Shown here: positions 55,395-64,000 of the stretch, piece after piece
How the letters are laid out: each line of letters starts with the position of its first letter
How positions within the stretch are numbered: the stretch's first letter is position 1
Source: Erythrophleum ivorense
Lineage: Eukaryota; Streptophyta; Magnoliopsida; Fabales; Fabaceae
NCBI GenBank assembly: GCA_026724425.1
Contig: JAIUCV010000004.1
Span: 1,374,001 to 1,438,000, forward strand
Direction: 5' to 3'
Length of the DNA stretch: 64,000 nt
The notes under the pieces: generated by a model
Databases searched by the model: none
What the model was told of the DNA's origin: nothing
Seen by the model: only the letters and a program-made list of their open reading frames with translations
Translations under genes and position numbers: made by a program

Positions 55395-56930
55395 GAATGT
55401 ATTTTATGAATGTGTTTTGGCTTGAATAGGGATGGTGATGCCATAAGTCCCTTAATAAGGGTGAGGATGAGCCAAAATCCTTAGGATTGGGTGAGACAAA
55501 GCCAAAAGTCTCAAGAAGAGTGAAATTTAGTCAAAAGTCCCTTGAAAATGGGTGAGGCTTAACCAAAGCCCTTGAAAGCCTATATTTGATATGTATGAGT
55601 TTACATAACCAAGAAAATGATTTATGTATGTTCATTTATAGCCTTGAAAACATGCATGCATTCTTTGACATTGTATGGCATCCATTATGTATGTTTGAAA
55701 GGGTAAAGTGCTATTGAGATTATTTAAATATCACTTTTTCCCATCCATATACTTAATTATACTTAGGTGAACCAAGAGGACTAAAGAACGGAGGCCAACC
55801 ACTTTGAGAAGCAAGACCTTGACAAGGAAGTAGCTAAATGGTTGTTTTAATGGCATATTGATGTCAAGAAATGTATTCGTATGTGGTATATGAGATGTAG
55901 CCATTTGAACAAGTTTAAATGTATATATTTATGATGTATGTATCAATCTTAAAGCTGAATCTATGTAGATGTGAGCTTTTACCACCTATATGCTAGTATG
56001 TGTATGTGTACGGATGCAAGTGACATAGTAAGATTGAGTTCCATGATGAATTAGACCATTGGGTTAGCCTTTGCATGCTATTTTTATGCTTGTAGAAATG
56101 CCCAATTGGTTAGGGAATGAGTAGGAGAGCATTGAGTAGCCTTTTGACCCTATGTGGTGCCTAAAAGAGTCATTTTTGTGAGGTGAACCAAAAACTAATG
56201 AAATGAACTATTCTTGTAATGAAATTTGGTACACTTATAGAGCTCCATAGACCTTTTCACAAAGTTAAAGAACACCAAATTTGGAGATCTAGATAATTAA
56301 TTATAAATTTTTAAAGTTGGAACGATTATGCAAATTTGGTCAAAACACTATTTATATGGTCAATTTCTTCCTTTATATCATCCGAGGGACAATTGATATC
56401 CAATGCTCATGAAATTTTACAAGCATAAATTAGACATGATGAACTTTCTGTAACACTTAAGATCACCACAATTGGAGGTTTGTAAAGGGAGAACTAAAAT
56501 TTTAAAGTTGCATGACAGTACCAATAATGCACTCAACCTCTGGTACTATTCCATTGTTTTTTTCAATTCAATTAATATTTTCCTGAGCTGGAAATATTTA
56601 GTCATTAGTAGATATCCACAAATTTCCATAATGGTATGATTTGCTTAATTTTAATTTTTATAAAATTAATTATGAATTTTTGAATTTCATATCAGTAAGT
56701 TATGATAGCAAACGGAGAGCCATTACTGGTTTTTACTATTCCTTGGTTCCAAATCTAAGATTCTTGAGATGAATTGTGATGTTTATGATTTGAATGGATA
56801 TGTGATGGATAAAAGAAAGTGTTGGCAAGCCCATATGGCCTGTTTGACCAAAGTTAAACCCACTTGGGTTAAGGGAAACTATGGAAGCTATAATATCCGA
56901 TTATCTGAAAACGAAAGAAAATATGAGAAA
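55395..56930 (+). repeat. 3' part of another Tekay-like LTR, plus orientation
   Basis: Begins in the ~35-bp tandem block (55420-55570) and follows LTR landmark order to near its end, but is clearly more diverged from the flanking LTRs. It may be the remainder of the older LTR seen at 43260-43837. Its last ~170 bases have no match I can see. The 56769-56954 open frame has no recognised product. Confidence 0.65.
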
Positions 56931-59900
56931 TGTAATGTACCATTTTTTCATTAATGAACAAAACTCACTGGATACAAAAAGAAAGTCCCTCAAAATGATG
57001 TAGTTAAGGTCCCAAAAAATTTAAGAAGTATTCTAGACTCCTAAATATGAGAATCCTAGGCTCAGACAGAAAGAAAAATAGAGCTAGAATGAAGAAATAA
57101 TTTCTTATGAAAAACCTACGAAATGTAATGGCATTTTTGTAATTTTAGGAAATTTTTGGAATTCACATAGGAGGTCTTTTTAAATGAAATTTTTGAGTTC
57201 TCTAGGGTTCTTAGAGGCCCTGAAAATCATAGAAACCCTTGGGACAGTAAAAACCCCTTCGGTGGATGTTTTCCAACGTCAGTTGACCCAAACTTTGATC
57301 GATTCGTTCGGTAAGGTTTTAACTTCAAATTGAGTGATTTCAAAGGTATTTTATTAAATTGAGAATGTAAACTTCCTAATGGAAAAGACGGTTCTAAAAA
57401 AGGAGTTAAAACAAAAGAGAAATGAAAATGCCAAAAACGAAGGGTAAAATTGAAATTTTTGAGAAAGTGGAAACTTCTTGAATACATTTTAAGTTTCTTA
57501 TTTCTTCCCCCCTTCATTTGCATGACCCATTCTACCCAAAAACCAGAAAAAACACCAGCTCTCTTAGGCACACCATGGAGGAGAAGAAAGGAGGAGAAAA
57601 AGTAAGGAAAAGGTAAGGAATTTCATGGTTTTTCATGCTTTCTCCTTTTCAAACCTCTCCTTCTCTATTCCCCTTTCTTTCCTATGGTTATAATGAAGTT
57701 TATAAATCTGTTTAAAAGGAGATATTAAAAGGAAAATTCAGATTTGAAGAGAGGAGCTCAAAGAACACCAGATTCAAGTGAGAAAAAATAAAAAAACAAG
57801 GTAATTTCTCTTCCTATGGTTGTCATTTTTGGTGCTTTCCTCCACCATTTTTGCCCCACTTGAGAAAACCCTAGGAGGAGATGATTTTTAGGCAGAACCA
57901 AGCATGAATCTAAGGAAAAAAGGTGTGGAGATTAAGAATATGCAAAGGGAATTATCAAAAAATAATTAAATTTTAAGATGCAAGTTCTAGGGTTTCAATT
58001 TTACCTTGTAAAATCTGATTTTGTATGATGATTCCTAGCCTAAGTAAGAGTTTAAATGAGCTTCCAAGATCTCTAAGAGGCCCCCCATATCCTTCTTCCC
58101 TTGAGAAAACAAAGAAAGCTCCATGGAACCCAATATGCTTCATAGCCTCGGCCTAGATGGGTTCTCCTAGCTAGGGAGAGTTTTAAATTTTTCTAAGGCC
58201 ATTCTTAAGTCATATTTGATGAATGAAAATGAGGGGAGGCCTTGGAAAAAATTTAGAGCTCATAGAAATTGATTTGATGCCATAGGTTCCATAATATAAC
58301 CTAAAGAAGCAACATGGTGCTAGGCCTTTTGTCTTAATGATGTGATGACTCCAAGAGGCTTAAATGAAGTTAAGAATCATAAGTGAAAAGAAAGAATGAG
58401 GCCTAGAAGTCATTTAAGGAGTGTTGCTTCATTAGGTGCCAATATGGACCATAATGGAGCCTATAGAGCAATCTAGTGTTTTATCAAGTGATGTAGCTTT
58501 AGAATATGTTTCATGGACTTAATTGGCTCCCATAAATTGTATCTAGGCTAAGAGAAACCATCTCCACCAAATTGTAGGTGTGTGGCGGAAAGAGAAGCCT
58601 TGAAAGCTAAGGAAAAAGTGTATGCTTGTATACAAGGTAGCTCTCTCCCCTTCTTTCATGCATGGATGTGTGTTTAGCTTGTTTTAGAATGTATGTATGT
58701 GTATTTTCAAGCTAAGAAAAGTATGCTAGCATGCCTTCATATGTCATGACTCTTGATGCCATACTATGTTTTAAATGAATCCATGATGTTTGTATGAGTT
58801 TGCTTGAGTGTGGAGAGGCCAAGAACTCTTCCCTTTGGTAAGGATGAGCTAAGAACCCTCGAGCTTGGTTGAGACAAAGCAAAGAGTCTCTCAAAAATAA
58901 TGTAGGCTCCCAAAAGTATGGTTAAGTCCAAAGTACTTAAAAATGGGTGGGGCAAGTCCAAAATCCATGAGGAGAAGTGTAAGACCAATCCAAACACTTG
59001 GTGAGCTCTTGAATGATTTGTATAAGTTGTTTACATGCCAAGTTTGCTTTTAAAATGTCCATCGCTTTTATTTTTTCCATGCATGCACTTGTAAAGCTTG
59101 CTTTGCACATATTATGTGTGATTGAATGGGAGATGAGCTATTAGGATTCTTTGAATTTCATTCCCTCCTCTCCAATGATTTAACATGCTAGGTGGACCAA
59201 GTAACTATGGTGAAGGGAGCCAACAATAATGAAAAGGAAAGATTGACAAGCTTATGCCTTGTTTTGTCCATTTTGGAACCATAATGATGGTTCATGATGT
59301 ATATGATGTTGTAAATGTATTACAAACCTTGAGACATATATAAATATACTATTATGTGATATTTATGACTATGGATATGATGTATGAACTCTAGAATACA
59401 ATTTGAGTTGTAATGCCCAATTATGCAATGTGGAAGTATGATGTGAATGTGCATAAATGTGGGTTGAATGGTCAAAATGAAATGCATGAGATTTGGGACC
59501 ATTTGGGCAGCTCACACAAGTCTCAAATATACTTTTAGACTTGCCCAAAAGGTGCTACAACCAAGGAAAGGCCATTTGGCAAATTTGGTACCTCATATGG
59601 AGCCAAATTTGACCATAATGGAACCTTATGTTACTTTTTAGCCAAATGACCTAGTCTTGATATGAAATTTGGCATGCAATTAGGTCTCATTGATAGCTTT
59701 CTGGAAGCTAAAGATCATAATTTTTGGAGGTTTATAGAATATTTGATGAAGTTTCAAATTTGGCAAAATTCATGGTTTCTAGTTTGCTGCACTATTCATT
59801 TGCTCTGAAATTGTTCTATGTTACACAAGGATCAAATGATGTCCAATTGTCATGAAATTTTATGTAGAGAAACTATGATCACAGTGACTTGTGCCAACTA

Positions 59901-60580
59901 GAAGCACCTCATTTGGAGTCTAAAGAGGGAGATATGAATTTTTGAAGTTTCTGTCTAGTATCAGTAATTTTGCCCGACCAGAAGTACTGTTTCATTGAAT
60001 TTCTTCCTCTCTAGCTAACATCCATAGCTTTCTAGATTGGTATCATTGCATGAATTTGATTTTTTTAGAATTAATTAGACATTTTCAAAGTTTTCTGCAG
60101 AATTCTGTGATAGCTCTAGAATTTAGTCAGACCTCTGGACCATTTTGGATGTCAAACGTCCTCTGTGATGCATGTTATGATATGGGCATATTTTCAATGT
60201 GAATTAGACATCGTAAGCTTTCCAGAATGACTAAGATTGCATGATTTCGAATTTTCTAGATTTAGTTATAATTTTCCAAAGTTAGGTTAGAAGATGGAGC
60301 AAATTTGGCCGAAAATATACTTGCTTATTTTGAGCTCCATTTTGGTTTCCATGAGTTGTGGGCATGATTTTGAGATGCAAATGAGTTGTAATGATGTAAA
60401 TAAATATGAGGATGTATAGTATGAGCTCACACGGTCCACGTGACACTGATAGTAAATTTTTAACTATAGCGCAATACAAGAAAGTCTATTATTTTAATGG
60501 AATTTTCCACTTCCTACTTACAATATATCACATAAGTATGTAAATGATGATGGAAATGAGCTAAAAAATATGGTGTTACA
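56931..60580 (+). repeat. Complete Tekay-like LTR (about 3650 bp)
   Basis: Starts TGTAATGTACC and ends GGTGTTACA, with full-length colinearity to the other LTRs, including the GGTAGCTCTCTCCCC block (58636), the tandem block (58800-58990) and the TCACACGGTCCACGTGACAC word (60425). The flanking five bases (AGAAA, GAAGC) do not match, so it may be one LTR of a recombined or truncated element. It is the best template in the window for the minus-strand LTR at 2398-12363. Confidence 0.82.
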
Positions 60581-60596
60581 GAAGCTATGGTAAATG

Positions 60597-62238
60597 TGTT
60601 AGAGATTATGCCCTAGGCCAATCAGTGTATTGTAAACATTGTACTTTGTTACGAAATAAGAGTTTTCTTTTATTACATTATTATATTGTTTCCATGTTAT
60701 ATATAATACTATCCTTTGATAAATTATATTAATTATCCTAAATATCCCTAGTCAATTATCATTGTGGGAACGATGATAAACTAAGGCTAGTATGATTTTG
60801 ATTGATGATTATGTATTAATCATGTATATAAGATATGAATCAAAATTATATGCACTCGTTAGGGAACAAGATGCTGGATCGACCTATTATAAGATAGCTA
60901 CATGGATTTGGTCATAAGCGTATCTCATATATAACCATGTCACCGAGCCCTTAGACTTGAGACTACCATAGTTTCCAATATGAGGAACACTATGTTTTGG
61001 CATAGTCAAAAGTCATTTTTAACCGGGTGATCGTAAAGGCTATGATTAAGCATAGTGGAATTCATGTAAAAGAAGATAGGTCATCAAGATAGAATTTGTC
61101 CTGTCTGATTAATAGAGAGATATCTTCAAACCCCTCAATAAGTGAGACCAAGTAATGTATAGCCTTGCTCAAATGGAAGGGTTTCCATTTATACTATTAG
61201 TTTGCACGTAGATCACGAAAAAGACGATCAAGTAAGATGAGGAGGACCTTTCTATGCCTCATACTTAATCTAGATATTGTGTGACAAAAGGGATATGATA
61301 GGTTGCATCGGATCATCAATCCCTATATGATATGGGTAGTCACAATGTCTTGCTAGAGGCCACTTGTGACTTGTGGGTTAAATAGTGTTATTAGCCCACT
61401 GTTAACATCATATAGGCCTACAGGGTCGCACATAAAAATGAGTCAACTTGAGCTAGAATATCCAAATTCATTAAATCTAAAATTGTGTCTAGATTCAATG
61501 AATATCACGTTCAATCTAGGGTGAAAGAATTTTATAAATATATATATGATATATATATAATTTATAAAATTCAAAACATATATTTATATATGTTTGAAAA
61601 AATATATATATCCTTTATTAATTTAAATCAATTAGTTTTAAATTCAAGTCTATATGATATATTTAAATTTAAACTAATATGATAATTTAAATTTAATTTA
61701 TAAGATAAATTAAATTTGAATTTAGTTCTATATTTGGATTAAATAATTAGTTATATGCAATCTATTAGATAGACTTAAATTTAAACTAATATATTCAATT
61801 AAGATTTAATTTGATTTGATTTAAAATAATATGTTTTAAATTAATCAAAGATATCTAAAACCCTTATGAGATACCTCTATAATAAAAAAAAGGAGGCTTG
61901 GGTTTCCTAGAATGACGGAACAAAAGAAAAAGAATCCTTAAGAGAAAGAGCGTATGAACGGTGTACGGACACTATACGGCCACCTAGAGAGAGAAAGAGG
62001 AGAGTGTCTTCTCTACCAGGAATGTGTACAGACATTGGTTAGAGGCGCTAGCATACCGTTCGAGTTGAGCAACCGCTCATGTGGATACTGGTAGAGGGAG
62101 CAGATCTAAAGATTAGTTCCTGAGATCTAATAGTGAAAAGTAAATATTTCTAGATCTACTCGATTTAAATGACATTGATGGATCCATGGAAGGGATTTAG
62201 AATTTTAATTTTCTGCTACGTATCTCAAAATTCCAACA
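60597..62238. repeat. Solo LTR, Copia-like (1642 bp), TSD AAATG
   Basis: Ends TGTTAGAGATTATG...TTCCAACA are flanked by exact AAATG duplications (60592-60596, 62239-62243). It contains the palindromic ATCATTGTGGGAACGATGAT at about 60758-60777. The region 61530-61850 is strongly AT-rich. No primer site or coding sequence adjoins, so the internal part has been lost by LTR-LTR recombination. Superfamily assignment rests on the TGTTAG/AACA ends and general character. Confidence 0.9.
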
Positions 62239-62243
62239 AAATG

Positions 62244-63232
62244 TTCATGTTATGATGTGATTTTGTGGAATATAGCTTGTACCTAATTTTTAAGCCTCTA
62301 ATAGTGTTAATTATCGATGAACATATGTGTTAGGAATGCTTATTAAATTTGGCAAACTCATATGGTCCATTGCAGTATTATGGAATTAATTTGGCTTGAC
62401 ATGTCAGTTATTTTCGCTGCTAAAAGCTTGAAATTCATGAAAATAATTCTCTAAGCCATTTGTAACATAATATGATAGGTGTCTTGATATGGTATTACAC
62501 CATTCAGGCTAAAAAAGAATTGTACTACACCAATTAGGATAGCTATTGACATACTAGTGAAAAACTCTATTAGCTATTCTTTATGGGTTAGTCAGTGTAC
62601 TTGTACTTATTATGAGCACCCATATGCTAACTTTAGTGTCACCTATACAAATGACCTAGGGATAGGTCAAACTTCATCTGTTTAAGTAGATTTAGCTATG
62701 TGCTAATCTTATTGGATTATTACTACCTTAAATTATAATCTTTGATTAAAAACTATTTAATAAATTCGAAACATCCATTACTGGATGCATGCTTACATGT
62801 GGCATTCTGACTCCACACTCGACTCAGGATGAGTTTGTCAACAAATTTTTTTATGTGCTCGAAACGATGTTTTGCCACAGATTAGAATATATGACACGTG
62901 TTTTTTTTCCAAAACTCTCTATCTGAGAAATTTGATTGCTTTTTTGAGACACTGTATGGAGGCAGAACAGAAAAATATGAAGAAAATAATGGTATATATA
63001 GATAATGTAATTTATTAACGTAAAAAGTGTGCTGTTGTACAATAAAATTATTAGCGTAAAAATAAACATATCTTTTAGTATTGTTATATATATATATGAG
63101 AATAAAATATATTTCTAGTAGGAAATTTATGGACATCTATCTTTAATAAATTGTTCCCAGCAGGTTGAAAATTATTTTATGTTTGTTTCACTTGATTAAA
63201 AGTTTATTTGGTTCTAGCATTTGGTGTTTTAA
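62244..63232. other. Anonymous AT-rich sequence
   Basis: No gene, RNA or repeat boundary recognised. The overlapping minus-strand frames at 62851-63136 are AT-rich and lack any family resemblance. Confidence 0.45.
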
Positions 63233-64000
63233 CACTACAAAAAATAGCAAATTTGCGATAAAATTTAGCAACAAAATTTTGTTTCATCACAAGTTTATCG
63301 CAAACCCGTCACTAATTCCGTCGCAAAAATTTGTGACAAAAAATTTTCATTGCAAATTTGTCGCAAATCAAATTAGTGACGGAATTTAGCGACGAAAAGT
63401 TCCGTCACAACTAAGCATGATAGTCAATTCCAGTTTTGTGATGGAATTTTATGATGGAATATTCTATCACTAATTTAGTAACAGAATTAGTAACGGAATT
63501 TATGTCATAACATTTATTTTAATAATATTTTTTCATTTTTTAAATGTAAATTATTTTGTTTATATTTTTTATTTAATTTTTGGTCAACTTATATTACCTC
63601 AAGATTTGTTATTACATGTGTAGATGTCAGGTCGTGGCTTTAGGCGAGGTCGTGCCCGATGGAGTACCTCTGCACCCTCAACCATCTCCTGATCTTCTAA
63701 TTTCAGCACTTGCATCAGCTCCTATAACGCTAGCTGCATCCATTGCACCTGCATCAACTTCAATTATACCTAAATCATCTAAGAAACTTGCAGCATCACC
63801 TATATCATCTCCTCCAGTACCATCTCCTGACTCCCAGCACTCACATCTCACTCCTCAAGGTCCTTCTGCTAATTCTATATCAATGCCAACTATCGAACCT
63901 TTTGGCCGTGACCCCACAGATGGTCGAACATGGTTGTATCCTAACAAGCATACGTAAGTCATTAAATTTATATTACTTTATTTGTTATTTAGTTAATAAC
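63233..64000 (+). mobile_element. CACTA (En/Spm) DNA transposon, 5' end (continues past window)
   Basis: CACTACAAAAAATAGC at 63233 is the canonical plant CACTA terminus, preceded by a plausible 3-bp TAA duplication. It is followed by a dense field of subterminal repeats (63250-63510) built on GTGACGGAATTT, TTAGCGACGA and TTTGTCGCAAA in both orientations, which bind the transposase in known elements. The other end and the transposase lie beyond 64000. Confidence 0.9.
63580..63957 (+). pseudogene. CACTA-encoded protein, N-terminal exon (possibly broken or incomplete)
   Basis: A serine/proline-rich 125-residue frame ends FGRDPTDGRTWLYPNKHT, like the N-terminal half of the second (TnpA-like, transposase_24) protein of plant CACTA elements. 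An ATG at 63624 in another frame gives MSGRGFRRGRARW, a typical start of these proteins, before a stop near 63678. A frameshift near 63650 is likely. Alternatively the GTACGTAAG after the last codon (about 63951) is a splice donor and this is a first exon. The sequence is cut by the window end. Confidence 0.6.

Noticed and set aside
1..64000. A novel multi-gene defence or metabolic system
   Set aside because: Only one intact gene is present; the rest is explained by known transposable-element families, apart from the gene-capture event reported above.

Overview
This is a repeat-rich, AT-rich piece of nuclear chromosome from a flowering plant, probably a dicot. The evidence is a DUF247 gene, a captured fragment of the plant PRP6/STA1 splicing-factor gene, a plant mobile domain (PMD) relic, and plant-type LTR retrotransposons, MULE, hAT and CACTA elements. 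I cannot name the species. The only gene that reads as intact is a DUF247 protein at 23809-25047 on the minus strand. Almost everything else is transposable-element sequence, much of it nested.

Layout. 1-1078: 3' end of a hAT element with a broken transposase. 1079-2397: Copia gag relic and its probable leader. 2398-12363: a long minus-strand Ty3/gypsy LTR split by a 5.89-kb Copia element (3815-9704) that has both LTRs, a TACTT target-site duplication, and inside its RNase H region a 1.05-kb antisense fragment of a PRP6/STA1 gene. 12364-14170: half of a related LTR in the opposite orientation. 14635-17897: a repeat whose inverted homologue is the solo LTR at 33050-35717. 17898-23300: LTR/leader-like and anonymous AT-rich sequence. 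23809-25140: the DUF247 gene with its TATA box. 25638-27790: a tandem duplication whose second copy carries a 1000-bp hAT-like element. 28876-29010: a 49-bp tandem repeat. 30880-37420: a decayed MULE transposase and a PMD coding relic, both on the minus strand and cut by the solo LTR with TSD TTATA. 38997-42089: a gypsy-type solo LTR with TSD TTCTA. 42480-43240: minus-strand Copia relic. 43838-55394: a nearly full-length Tekay/Del-type chromovirus with 3.6-kb LTRs, inserted beside or into older LTR fragments. 56931-60580: another complete LTR. 60597-62238: a Copia-like solo LTR with TSD AAATG. 63233-64000: start of a CACTA element.

How it fits together. The large gypsy LTR family occurs as at least eight LTRs or LTR pieces in both orientations, so the window is a nested mosaic in which relative insertion order can be read. 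No retroelement here looks able to encode its own proteins. Their reading frames are broken mainly by transitions: TAG stops predominate in the chromovirus, the protease active-site motifs are altered, and all ten differences I counted between the two Copia LTRs are transitions. This is what deamination of methylated cytosines in silenced plant repeats would produce. The most unusual object is the antisense PRP6/STA1 gene fragment inside the Copia element, flanked by an exact 15-bp duplication of Copia sequence.
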